Source: JAHEGP01 sp963792875
Lineage (GTDB): Bacteria; Pseudomonadota; Gammaproteobacteria; Pseudomonadales; JAHEGP01
Length of the DNA: 64,000 bases
Assembly (NCBI GenBank): GCA_963792875.1
Contig: CAWBXV010000010.1
Coordinates: forward strand, 393,905-457,904
Reading direction: 5' to 3'
Shown here: one piece after another, positions 30,140 to 38,387 of the stretch
Numbering within the stretch: position 1 is the stretch's first letter
Layout of the letters: the number at the start of each line of letters is the position of its first letter
Program-made: the position numbers and the translations under genes
Notes under the pieces: generated by a model
Seen by the model: only the letters and a program-made list of their open reading frames with translations
Databases searched by the model: none
What the model was told of the DNA's origin: nothing

Positions 30140-30166
30140 CTTGTACCTTCCTCCGAAAGGATTAAG
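30140..30166. promoter_or_regulatory. Imperfect palindrome overlapping a putative promoter
   Basis: The arms are CTT and ACCTTCC facing GAAAGG and AAG, giving 18 of 27 symmetric positions. The CCTT...AAGG core recalls operators of MerR-family metal regulators, but the spacing is shorter than in known CueR sites. It overlaps TTGTAC and abuts TAAGAT, the best promoter boxes in this region. Confidence 0.4.
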
Positions 30167-30358
30167 ATACCCGCGGCCGCGGGCATATCACCCACCCGGC
30201 CGCACTGGGCGCCCCAGCCGCCGCGGAGCGATTGCGGGCAGGGTTCAGCGACGCCTGGATGTCCCTGAGCCAGGAATTGCCAGGGCATCATCCGCTGGCG
30301 CGCCAAGGATGCGACCGCCGCATTAAACGCCATTGGCTTCTGGAATTCTACTGCCGCC

Positions 30359-30640
30359 ATGTTCGCTTCGCTGACCGCAAGACTCGCCCTGATCGCCGCA
30401 CTGGTGTGCTGCCAGGCGCTGTATGCCGGACACAGCGTCAAGCATCACTCCGACCACCCGTCCGAGTGCCAGGTCTGCCTGCAGACCTCCGCCAGCGGCG
30501 CGATGCTGCCCAGCCGCGTGATCGAACACCCGGTAGTGCTCCACGCGCCGGACCGTCCGCAACACTACCTCGCGCCCGCGGCACGGGCCTATGGCGCCGT
30601 TTCCCACCCCAGCCGCGCACCCCCCGCCTCCCCGGTTTGA
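30359..30640 (+). CDS. Small exported protein with His/Cys-rich metal-binding-like segment
   Basis: A 93-residue protein with an N-terminal hydrophobic signal or helix (about 5-22) and then the motif HSVKHHSDHPSECQVC. The cluster of five His, one Asp and two Cys close together suggests metal binding. The rest is Pro/Ala-rich with more His. The layout recalls DUF2946-type small proteins near copper or zinc genes. It leads the group that includes the outer-membrane barrel and ABC uptake proteins, but an intrinsic terminator follows its stop directly. No strong Shine-Dalgarno is visible. Confidence 0.65.
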   Translation: MFASLTARLALIAALVCCQALYAGHSVKHHSDHPSECQVCLQTSASGAMLPSRVIEHPVVLHAPDRPQHYLAPAARAYGAVSHPSRAPPASPV

Positions 30641-30649
30641 CTGAAAATG

Positions 30650-30685
30650 GGCGGCGCTGCCACGGCACCGCCGCCTGGGTTTTTT
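30650..30685 (+). terminator. Intrinsic terminator after the small His/Cys protein gene
   Basis: The stem GGCGGCG-c-TGCC / GGCA-c-CGCCGCC (11 pairs with one C-C mismatch, 2-base loop) is followed by TGGG and six T. It lies between the small gene and the outer-membrane protein gene, so it should end or attenuate transcription coming from upstream. Confidence 0.75.
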
Positions 30686-30707
30686 CAATGAACCAGGACG
30701 GCCACCC

Positions 30708-32078
30708 ATGCCATACCGACGATTGTCATTCAGGACAGCGGCCCTTGCGCTCGCCACAGCGGCGGCAACCCAGGCGACCCTGGCGGACGAGACCATCGAT
30801 GCCCTCAAGGCGGAACTCGACGCCCTCAAGGCCCAGTACGAAGCGCGCATACAGGCCCTCGAACAACGCCTGAATGCCGCCGAGCAGCAGCTCGCCGGGG
30901 AACAGCAGCAGCCGGCGGCGGAAGCTGTCGGCAGTGAGGCCGCAGCTGCCAGCCCCCCCGACAGCAGCTATGCCAGCGCCGGCAACGAGTTCAACCCAGC
31001 CATCGGCGTGATCCTCAATGGCGCCTACCGCGCCTACGAGCAGGACCCCGGGGACTATTACCTGCCCGGACTTCCCGCCGCCGGAGGACCGCCGGAGGCA
31101 GGCTTCAGTATCGGCGAGAGCGAGCTGATCTTCGCCGCCAACATCGACGACTGGTTCTACGGTCGCGTGACGGCGGCAGTGGAGCAGGAGGACGACGCGT
31201 TCAGCATCAGCCTGGAAGAGGCCTTCGTGGACACCCTGAGCCTGCCCGCCGGCACCGCCGTGCGCTTCGGCCGGTTTTACTCATCGGTCGGCTATCTCAA
31301 CGACAAGCACGCCCACAGCTGGGATTTTGCCGACCAGGCCCTGCCCTACAGCGCCTTTCTGGACACCCAGTACGGCGACGATGGCATCCAGCTGCGCTGG
31401 CTCGCCCCGACGGACCTCTATCTGGAGCTGGGGGCGGAAATCTTCCGGGGCTCCAGCTATCCCGCCGCGGGCGATGCCCATAACGGCAGCGGCGCCCGCA
31501 GCCTGTTTGTGCATGTCGGCGGCGATGTCGGCATCAGCAACAGCTGGACCGCGGGACTCTCGTGGTTGAACGCCGAGGCGCGGCGCGGCGATGCCGCCAG
31601 CGGGGACGACACCCCGTCCTTTGACGGCACCACGGAGATCTATATTGCCGATTTCGTGTGGAAGTGGGCGCCCAACGGCAACTATCGCGACCGCAACCTG
31701 ATCTTCCAGACGGAATACCTGGCGCGCAACGAGCACGGCAGCTACCTGCTCTCGGGCAGCGATGGCCCCGCATCGATCAACGCCGACTCCTCGGGCTGGT
31801 ACACGCAGCTGATCTACCAGTGGCGGCCGGGCTGGCGCGGGGGCCTGCGGCTGGACGGGCTGCGCCTGGAAGACCCCGGCCCTGAATTCGCCGGCAGCGG
31901 GCTCGAGGTCCTGGGCGATGACCCCCTGCGCTATACGTTGATGCTGGATTACTCCCACAGCGAGTTTTCCCGCATCCGCCTGCAGTTCGAGCGCGACGAG
32001 AGCGGCAACGAGAGCAACAACCAGTTCACTGTGCAGTACCTCATGAGCATCGGCGCCCATGGCGCCCACGAATTCTAG
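30708..32078 (+). CDS. Outer-membrane beta-barrel protein with N-terminal coiled coil (LbtU-like metal porin)
   Basis: A 456-residue protein with a signal peptide ending at about Ala26. A short coiled coil follows (about 28-65, IDALKAELDALKAQYEARIQALEQRLN), then a Gln/Ala linker and a barrel of alternating amphipathic strands rich in Tyr, Trp and Phe. The C-terminal segment HGAHEF is His-rich and ends in Phe, as barrels usually do. Such TonB-independent barrels are often found with zinc or siderophore uptake genes, and here the next two genes encode ZnuA-like and ZnuB-like proteins. A role in zinc entry through the outer membrane is inferred. Confidence 0.8.
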   Translation: MPYRRLSFRTAALALATAAATQATLADETIDALKAELDALKAQYEARIQALEQRLNAAEQQLAGEQQQPAAEAVGSEAAAASPPDSSYASAGNEFNPAIGVILNGAYRAYEQDPGDYYLPGLPAAGGPPEAGFSIGESELIFAANIDDWFYGRVTAAVEQEDDAFSISLEEAFVDTLSLPAGTAVRFGRFYSSVGYLNDKHAHSWDFADQALPYSAFLDTQYGDDGIQLRWLAPTDLYLELGAEIFRGSSYPAAGDAHNGSGARSLFVHVGGDVGISNSWTAGLSWLNAEARRGDAASGDDTPSFDGTTEIYIADFVWKWAPNGNYRDRNLIFQTEYLARNEHGSYLLSGSDGPASINADSSGWYTQLIYQWRPGWRGGLRLDGLRLEDPGPEFAGSGLEVLGDDPLRYTLMLDYSHSEFSRIRLQFERDESGNESNNQFTVQYLMSIGAHGAHEF

Positions 32079-32087
32079 GACATTGCG

Positions 32088-33011
32088 ATGACATACCAGA
32101 CGATGCTGAAACTCTGTTCCGCCATGGTGCTGCTGGCCTCCGCCCACGCCCAGGCGGTGGTGCAGGTGTTCGCCTGCGAGCCCGAATGGGCGGCCCTGGC
32201 CGGGGAGATCGGCGGCAGCAACATCAAGGCCACCTCCGCCACCACTGCCCTGCAGGACCCCCACTACATCCAGGCCAGGCCCAGCCTGATAGCGGGGGTT
32301 CGCAAGGCGGACCTGCTCATCTGTTCCGGCTCGGGCCTGGAAGACGGCTGGCTGCCGCTGCTGCTGCGCAAGGGTGGCAACTCGAACATACAGCCCGGCC
32401 AACCCGGCCACCTGATGGCCAGCCAGTATGTGAACCGGCTGGAGATACCGGCGGTGCTGGACCGGGCGCAGGGCGATCTGCACGCCCAGGGCAACCCGCA
32501 CATCCAGACCGACCCCCGCAACATCGCCCTGGTCGCCCGGGTAGTCGCCGAGCGCCTGCAGCAGCTCGATCCGGGCCATGCCGCCAGCTACCGCGAGGGC
32601 CTGGCCGCGTTCGAGGACAAGTGGAACGCGGCCATCGCCACCTGGCAGCGCGAGGCGGCGCCGCTGCGGGGCAAGCGCGTGGTGCTGCATCACAGAAGCT
32701 GGGCCTATCTCGAAAACTGGCTCGGACTGGAGGAAGCGGCAACGCTCGAAGCCAAGCCGGGGGTGCCGCCCAGCGCCGCTCACCTGAACGAATTGCTGGT
32801 GCAGTTGAAGGCAGCGCCCGCCGCGCTGATCATCCGGGCGCCCTACCAGGACCCCAAGCCCTCCGAGTGGCTCACGAAACAGACCGGCATACCCAACGCC
32901 GCGCTGCCCTTTACGGTGGGTGGCAGTGCCGAGGCGACCGACCTCTACAGCCTGTTCGACGCCACCATCCGCATACTCCTGGATACGATGGAGCCCGCCA
33001 GTGACCGGTGA
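32088..33011 (+). CDS. ZnuA-like metal ABC transporter substrate-binding protein
   Basis: A periplasmic binding protein of the cluster A-I (TroA/ZnuA) family, 307 residues, with a signal peptide ending near HAQA. Metal ligands fit the family: His59 in QDPHYIQ, His138 in GNPHIQTDP and His201/202 in VVLHHRSW; the fourth is probably an acidic residue near the C-terminus. The His-rich acidic loop of classic ZnuA is absent. It starts nine bases after the barrel gene and overlaps the permease gene by 11 bases. Zinc or manganese is the likely cargo. Confidence 0.88.
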   Translation: MTYQTMLKLCSAMVLLASAHAQAVVQVFACEPEWAALAGEIGGSNIKATSATTALQDPHYIQARPSLIAGVRKADLLICSGSGLEDGWLPLLLRKGGNSNIQPGQPGHLMASQYVNRLEIPAVLDRAQGDLHAQGNPHIQTDPRNIALVARVVAERLQQLDPGHAASYREGLAAFEDKWNAAIATWQREAAPLRGKRVVLHHRSWAYLENWLGLEEAATLEAKPGVPPSAAHLNELLVQLKAAPAALIIRAPYQDPKPSEWLTKQTGIPNAALPFTVGGSAEATDLYSLFDATIRILLDTMEPASDR

Positions 33012-33765
33012 ATTCAATGTGAACATTGTCATGCCCGCCCTGTTCGCGGGCATGCTGGTGCTGTCCACCCATGTGCCGCTGGGCAGGCGGGTGCTGGAGC
33101 GCGGCATTATTTTCATCGATCTCGCCATCGCCCAGGTGGCGGGCGTAGGCGTTATCCTCGCCGACGGCGTCGGCTGGGAAGCCCACGGCTGGGAAGTTCA
33201 GGTGGTGGCGGTGGGCGCCGCCATGATCGCCGCGCTGGGCCTGAATCTCACGGAAAAGTGGTGGCCCGATATCCAGGAAGCCCTGATCGGCGTGCTGTTC
33301 GTGCTGGCCGCGACGGCGAGCGTCCTGCTGCTGGCGGATAACCCCCACGGCGGTGAGCATCTGAAGGACCTGCTGGTCGGGCAGATCCTGTGGGTCGATT
33401 ACCCGCAGCTGATTCCGGTCGCCATCGCCTATGCGCTGCTGCTCGCCTGCTGGTTCGGGCTGGGGGCCCGCATGCCCACCATCGGCTTTTATCTGGTTTT
33501 TGCCGTGGCTATCACCGCCTCGGTGCAGCTGGTAGGCATCTACCTGGTCTTCAGCAGCCTGATCCTGCCGGCCCTGGCCGCCCGCAAACTGCCGAAGCGA
33601 TGGCAACTGCCGGCCGCCTGGACTATCGGGCTGCTCGCCTACCTGACCGGCATCGGGCTGTCGATGGTGTTCGACTACCCCACCGGCGCCGTGATCGTCT
33701 GGGCCATGGCCATGCTCGCCATCGCCGGCGCCTGGGTCCTGCCGGGGCTATTGCGCCAGGCCTGA
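33001..33765 (+). CDS. ZnuB-like metal ABC transporter permease
   Basis: An integral membrane protein of 254 residues with about seven to eight helices (ABC-3 family). IFIDLAIAQVAGVGVILA near the N-terminus and YLVFSSLILPALAAR near the C-terminus are typical; the latter includes the ATPase-contact region. The start is a GTG at 33001, overlapping the end of the binding-protein gene, with GGAG before it; a longer open frame runs upstream through that gene. No ATPase gene follows: the next gene is a thiolase on the other strand. Confidence 0.88.
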   Translation: MTGEFNVNIVMPALFAGMLVLSTHVPLGRRVLERGIIFIDLAIAQVAGVGVILADGVGWEAHGWEVQVVAVGAAMIAALGLNLTEKWWPDIQEALIGVLFVLAATASVLLLADNPHGGEHLKDLLVGQILWVDYPQLIPVAIAYALLLACWFGLGARMPTIGFYLVFAVAITASVQLVGIYLVFSSLILPALAARKLPKRWQLPAAWTIGLLAYLTGIGLSMVFDYPTGAVIVWAMAMLAIAGAWVLPGLLRQA

Positions 33766-33873
33766 CGCGAATCGGCCAGGGCGGAGGCAGTCAGCCCCCG
33801 CGGGCCCGGTCGCCACCCGCGCCGCAGCGGACGTCTGCGCCACCGGTATCGGCGACCGCCGCGGCGCGGGCGA

Positions 33874-35061
33874 TCACTCCCGCGTCACCGCGATGGCGAC
33901 CCCCTGCCCGCCGCCGATACACAGCGTCGCCAGTCCCTTGCGCGCGGCGCGGCGCTTCATCTCGTGCAGCAGGGTCACCAGCACGCGCGCGCCCGATGCG
34001 CCGATGGGATGCCCCAGGGCGATGGCACCGCCGTTGACGTTGACCTTGTCCTCGTCCCACCCCAGCGTGCGGTTGACCGACAGCGCCTGGGCCGCAAAGG
34101 CCTCGTTGGCCTCGATGAGGTCGAGGTCGGCGACCTCCCAGCCCGCGCGCTGCAGGCAGCGCTGTGAGGCGGGAATGGGCCCCGTGCCCATAATGGCGGG
34201 ATCGACCCCGACGCTGGCGTAGGCGACCACGGTGGCCAATGGCTCCAGCCCGAGCTCAGCCGCCGTGGCGGCGCGCATCACCAGCAATACGGCCGCGCCG
34301 TCATTGATGCCCGAGGCATTGCCCGCCGTCACCGAGCCGTCGCCCTTGAACGCCGGGCGCAGCCTGGCCAGCGCGTCGAGGGTGGTGCCGGGCTTGGGGT
34401 ACTCGTCCTGGGCCACGACCAGCGGATCGCCGCGGCGCTGGGGAATCTCCACCGGCACGATCTCGTCGACGAAGCGGCCCGCCTGCATCGCCGCCGCCGC
34501 CTTGCGCTGCGACGCGAGCGCGAAGGCATCCTGCTGCGCGCGGTCGATCCCGAACTGGGCCGCGACGTTCTCGGCCGTCACGCCCATGTGGTAACCCTTG
34601 AAGGCGTCGTTGAGGCCGTCGACCAGCAGCGTGTCCTGCAGCGGCCAGTCGCCCATCTTGTGGCCGCTGCGCGAGCGCGTCAGCACGTGGGGCGCGGCGC
34701 TCATGTTCTCCTGGCCGCCGGCGATGACGATGTCGGCATCGCCGCAGCGGATGGCCTGGACCGCCAGATGCACCGCCTTGAGCCCGCTGCCGCACAGCTT
34801 GTTGATGGTCATCGCCGGCACGGTGTGGGGCAGTCCGCCGTGAATCGCCGCCTGGCGTGCCGGATTCTGGCCGGTGCCGGCGCTCAGCACCTGCCCCAGG
34901 ATCACCTCGTCCACCCGCTCCGGCGCCAGCCGGTTGCGCTCCAGCAGCGCCGCGATCAGCCGCGCCGCCAGCGCGCTGGCCGGCACTTCCGCCAGCGCGC
35001 CGCCAAAGGCGCCCACCGGCGTGCGGATGGCGTCGACGATTACCACTTGTTCTTCAGACAT
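33874..35061 (-). CDS. phaA: Acetyl-CoA C-acetyltransferase (thiolase)
   Basis: A biosynthetic-type thiolase (395 residues) that joins two acetyl-CoA to acetoacetyl-CoA. The acyl-accepting Cys is in NKLCGSGLKAV, the base His in GGAIALGHPIGASGAR, and the C-terminal catalytic Cys in TLCIGGGQG. It lies 138 bases downstream of PHA synthase on the same strand, so it probably feeds polyhydroxyalkanoate synthesis. No phaB reductase or phasin is in the window. It could equally serve fatty-acid metabolism (atoB). Confidence 0.92.
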   Translation of the reverse strand: MSEEQVVIVDAIRTPVGAFGGALAEVPASALAARLIAALLERNRLAPERVDEVILGQVLSAGTGQNPARQAAIHGGLPHTVPAMTINKLCGSGLKAVHLAVQAIRCGDADIVIAGGQENMSAAPHVLTRSRSGHKMGDWPLQDTLLVDGLNDAFKGYHMGVTAENVAAQFGIDRAQQDAFALASQRKAAAAMQAGRFVDEIVPVEIPQRRGDPLVVAQDEYPKPGTTLDALARLRPAFKGDGSVTAGNASGINDGAAVLLVMRAATAAELGLEPLATVVAYASVGVDPAIMGTGPIPASQRCLQRAGWEVADLDLIEANEAFAAQALSVNRTLGWDEDKVNVNGGAIALGHPIGASGARVLVTLLHEMKRRAARKGLATLCIGGGQGVAIAVTRE

Positions 35062-35199
35062 GCCCTTACCCCTCGTTCGGTTGCTAACGCCACCCGCCGG
35101 GCGGCATCTCATGGCGCGGTGATGTTATCGGCCCGCGCGCCGGGGATCAACGCGTCCGCGCCCTGCCCGCGGCTTTTGCCTCCAGGCCAGGGACCGCCG

Positions 35200-36933
35200 C
35201 TAGCCGAAGACGTAGCCACCCGGCGCCGCGTCCAGCACCGGGTAGCCCTGCTCCGGCGCGCCCAGGGGCGGCGGCGCTACCGCCTCGCCGCTGCGTGCGT
35301 CGAGCCACGCGTTCCAGGCCGGCCACCAGGAACCGGCCATCGGCGCGTACCGCTCCAGCCAGGTGTCGGGGTCGACGTAGTTGTCGCCCGGCTGGCGGGT
35401 ATGCACGCGGTAGCGGCGGCGCGGATGGGACGGCCCGCTGATGATGCCGGCATTGTGCCCGCCGCTGGTCAGCAGAAAGGTGAGCTCGGTGCGCGTCAGC
35501 TCGTGCAGCTTGAACACCGAGCGCCAGGGGGCGACGTGATCGGACTCGGTGCCGACCACGAACAGCGGCGCGCTGATATCGGCCAGGGCGACGGGGCGGC
35601 CGTCGATGACCAGCTTGTTTCTGGCCAGCTGGTTCTCCAGATACAGCTTGCGCAGGTACTGGGAGTGCATGCGGTAGGGCATGCGCGTGCCATCGGCGTT
35701 CCAGGCCATCAGGTCGCTGGGCGGGGCCACCTTGCCGAGCAGATAGCGCTCCACCGCGCCGGCATAGATGAGGTCGCTGGCGCGCAGGCTGCTGAACGCA
35801 CCGCCCATGTTCTCGATGCCCAGGTAGCCCTGCTTCCACATCAGCGTGTCGAGGAACGACAGGTGGCTGGGGCTGATGAAGCGGGTGATCTCGCCGGCCT
35901 CGCTGAAATCGGCCTGGGCGGCAAACAGCGACACGCTGCCGAGCCGCTGATCGTCCCCGCGCGCCAGCAGCGCGGCCGCCATGCACAGCAGCGTCCCGCC
36001 GATGCAGTAGCCGACCGCGTGCACGCGCCGCTCGGGACACACGGCATTGACAACCTGCAGCGCCTGCAGCAGGCCCTGGTGGAGATAGTCCTCCAGGCTG
36101 ATCCCGGCGTCCTCCCGGGTCGGATTCTTCCAGGAGATCATAAACACCGTCTTGCCCTGCCCGGTCAGGTACCTGACCAGTGAGTTCCCGGGCGACAGGT
36201 CCAGAATGTAGTACTTCATGATCCACGGCGGACAGATCAGCACCGGCTCGGCCGCTACGGTCTCGGTGGCCGGCGCGTACTGAATGAGCTCCATCAGGGC
36301 GTTGCGATAGATCACCTTGCCCGGGGTGACGGCGACGTTCTCGCCCACCTTGAACTGCGGGTTCTCCTCGACGCCGGTATTGGCGGCGTCCCGCAAGCGG
36401 TCCTTGACCAGCAGGCGCAGGCCCCGCAGCAGGTTGCGGCCGCGCTCGTGGACGGTGGCCTCGAGCACCTCGGGGTTGCTCAGCAGGAAATTGGCGGGCG
36501 ACAGCATGTCGAGTATCTGCTCGGCCACCGCCTGCATCAGCACCAGGTGCTCGGCGGACACCCCGTCGACGTCACTGGTGGCCTCGCGCCACCAGTCCTT
36601 GGTCAGCTGGTGCGAGCGCGCCAGCACGTTGAAGGGCCAGCGCTGCCAGGCCTTGGAGCTCACGCGGCGCTCCAGGCGGGCGCCAGGGGCCGGGGCTTCG
36701 GCATCGAACAGCGAGCGCAGCGCGTAGCCGCCGATGCCGGCCAGTTTGTTGACGAAGCTCTGCAGCAACAGCGCCTGCCTGCCGGGCGACAGCGCCAGAT
36801 GGGCCACCCAGTCCATGTACGCCAGCCCCAGCTCCACCGGCGACATGCCGCGGCTGGCCCGCGCCACGGCCGCGCGCAGCTCGCGGTCCAGGTGACGGGC
36901 GGACGACTCGTCGACAAGGTCTAGCGGTCGCAT
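35200..36933 (-). CDS. phaC: Class I polyhydroxyalkanoate synthase
   Basis: It polymerises (R)-3-hydroxyacyl-CoA into storage polyester on granules. At 577 residues it has class I length. The lipase-like box is GYCIGG with the catalytic Cys; Asp is in GTESDHVAPW and His in TSGGHNAGI. The N-terminal domain has the usual FLLSNPEVLEAT and the core has PPWIMKYYILDLSPGNS. It lies between the epimerase and thiolase genes on one strand. The N-terminus is taken at MRPLDLVDES. Confidence 0.95.
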   Translation of the reverse strand: MRPLDLVDESSARHLDRELRAAVARASRGMSPVELGLAYMDWVAHLALSPGRQALLLQSFVNKLAGIGGYALRSLFDAEAPAPGARLERRVSSKAWQRWPFNVLARSHQLTKDWWREATSDVDGVSAEHLVLMQAVAEQILDMLSPANFLLSNPEVLEATVHERGRNLLRGLRLLVKDRLRDAANTGVEENPQFKVGENVAVTPGKVIYRNALMELIQYAPATETVAAEPVLICPPWIMKYYILDLSPGNSLVRYLTGQGKTVFMISWKNPTREDAGISLEDYLHQGLLQALQVVNAVCPERRVHAVGYCIGGTLLCMAAALLARGDDQRLGSVSLFAAQADFSEAGEITRFISPSHLSFLDTLMWKQGYLGIENMGGAFSSLRASDLIYAGAVERYLLGKVAPPSDLMAWNADGTRMPYRMHSQYLRKLYLENQLARNKLVIDGRPVALADISAPLFVVGTESDHVAPWRSVFKLHELTRTELTFLLTSGGHNAGIISGPSHPRRRYRVHTRQPGDNYVDPDTWLERYAPMAGSWWPAWNAWLDARSGEAVAPPPLGAPEQGYPVLDAAPGGYVFG

Positions 36934-37072
36934 CGGTTGTTCCTCCCTCTCAGCGCCAATGGGCTCGCCCTACCCGACCGATGCTAACCCATCCCGGCAG
37001 GCCAACCAAGCGCCGCCGCGAGGCAGCGCCAGCGGCGGGCCCAGCGACGAGCGCTGGATGAAGGCGGTGATG

Positions 37073-38164
37073 CTACGGCACGGCTGGCGCGGAGGACACC
37101 GCCCCGGCGGCTGCCGCGCCGAGGCCCTGACCGCCGCCGGCGCCGGCTGCCGCCGCGGCCTGCCGCGGGGCGCTCGCAGCCGGCAGATGGCCCGCGGCCA
37201 CCAGCCAGCGCAGGGTGTCGGCGAAGGTCTCGGCCGGTGGCCGATAGCGCAGACCCAGCGCCGCGTGCGCCGGGCTGGTGCGCACGCGGGGCCACTGCGT
37301 GCTGTAGCGCATGGTCTCGGCGCTGATGGGGGAATCGACCCGGGTGACGCTGCGCTTGAGGTCGTACCAGTGCCCGAGCGCGCGGAACATCCAGCCCCGC
37401 GCCCTGACCCGCGCCAGCGGCCTGCCGGCCGCGTCGTCCAGCAGGTCGGCCAGCTCCGCCCACGGCAGGTAGGGACCCGGTAGCAGATAACGCCCGGCCG
37501 GCGCCGGCAGCCGCAGCAGGGCGGCGTTGAACTCGGCCAGGTCGCGCACGTCGACGTGCTGCATCCCCCCCTCGGTGATGCGAAAGCCGGCAGCGAAGCG
37601 GTGCAGCAGCGCCTTGCTGGCATCGGAGAGCCCGGGGTCATCCGGCCCCACCACGCCGGCGGGATAGACGATGGCGACCGGCGCGCCCTGCGCCTGCAGG
37701 TTGCGCACATAGGCCTCGGCCTCGGCCTTGCTGCGACCGTAGGGCAGCCGTGACGGCGTCAGCTCCGCCTGTTCCGTGACCTCCTCGGCGCGGGTGCTGA
37801 AGATGGCGGTGATGCTGGACAGGTAGACGATCGCGCGCACGCCCTGCGCTGCGGCCAACCCGGTCACGCAGCGGGTGCCGACCACGTTGACGCGGTGCAG
37901 CTCGGCCGCGCCCGGCTGCCGGCCCGGCGTCGCCGCGGCGGCATGCACCACGGCGTCGCAGCCGCGCAGCGCCCGCCCGACGCCGCCGCGGTCGGCGACG
38001 TCGCCGGCCACCAACTCGGGCGGCGGCTCCGGCCAGCGCGCGAACGAGCGCCGCGCGCGCTCGACATCGCGCACCAGCAGGCGCACCGCCACGCCCTCCG
38101 CCGCCAGCCGCCGGGCCGTGTGCATGCCGACGAAGCCGGTGCCGCCGGTGATGAGCACGCGCAT
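37073..38164 (-). CDS. NAD-dependent epimerase/dehydratase family protein
   Basis: An extended SDR with the nucleotide loop ITGGTGFVGMHTARRL, Asp in VAGDVAD and the catalytic Tyr/Lys in PYGRSKAEAEA. Like 3-beta-hydroxysteroid and dihydroflavonol-type enzymes it acts on an unknown hydroxy or keto group. The C-terminal 40 residues are Ala/Gly-rich and disordered. The ATG at MRVLITGG is chosen; the frame runs upstream through the ferredoxin gene. It follows the ferredoxin by 16 bases and belongs to the P450 operon. Confidence 0.88.
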   Translation of the reverse strand: MRVLITGGTGFVGMHTARRLAAEGVAVRLLVRDVERARRSFARWPEPPPELVAGDVADRGGVGRALRGCDAVVHAAAATPGRQPGAAELHRVNVVGTRCVTGLAAAQGVRAIVYLSSITAIFSTRAEEVTEQAELTPSRLPYGRSKAEAEAYVRNLQAQGAPVAIVYPAGVVGPDDPGLSDASKALLHRFAAGFRITEGGMQHVDVRDLAEFNAALLRLPAPAGRYLLPGPYLPWAELADLLDDAAGRPLARVRARGWMFRALGHWYDLKRSVTRVDSPISAETMRYSTQWPRVRTSPAHAALGLRYRPPAETFADTLRWLVAAGHLPAASAPRQAAAAAGAGGGQGLGAAAAGAVSSAPAVP

Positions 38165-38180
38165 GAGGGCTTCGCTCCCG

Positions 38181-38387
38181 CTAGTCGTCGACGAGGGTGA
38201 TGACGCGGTTGGGACAATAGCGCGCCGCCCGCTCCAGGCTCGCCCGCAGCGCCTGGGGCGGCTGCGGCAGCAGCAGCTCCACCCGGCCGTAACCCGCGCC
38301 GTCATCGTTGAGGCGGAAGATGTCGGGGGCCTCCTCGACGCAGACGCCGTGGCCCTGACAGAGGTCGAGATCGAGCACGACTCTCAC
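38181..38387 (-). CDS. P450-type single-cluster ferredoxin
   Basis: A 68-residue ferredoxin with CQGHGVC near the N-terminus and a third ligand in the CPN motif of RYCPNRV. The C-x2-H-x2-C ... CP pattern marks a 3Fe-4S ferredoxin of the kind that donates electrons to P450s. The GTG start overlaps the P450 stop as GTGA and is led by GGAGGG, so the two are translationally coupled. Clearly it is the redox partner of that P450; its reductase is not here. Confidence 0.9.
   Translation of the reverse strand: MRVVLDLDLCQGHGVCVEEAPDIFRLNDDGAGYGRVELLLPQPPQALRASLERAARYCPNRVITLVDD

Larger units (their letters stand above)
29922..30358. other. Divergent control region between metal efflux and metal uptake genes
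   Basis: A stretch of about 440 bases with no convincing gene, lying between the cus operon (leftward) and the uptake genes (rightward). It holds three direct 13-base repeats at 30028-30066, an imperfect 27-base palindrome at 30140-30166, possible sigma-70 boxes TTGTAC and TAAGAT (30141-30146 and 30163-30168, 16 bases apart), and a perfect 14-base palindrome CCCGCGGCCGCGGG at 30170-30183. Regulation of both groups probably meets here. Confidence 0.5.

Noticed and set aside
34588..36183. A 531-codon open frame on the plus strand
   Set aside because: Antisense to thiolase and phaC, with no domain or ribosome site.
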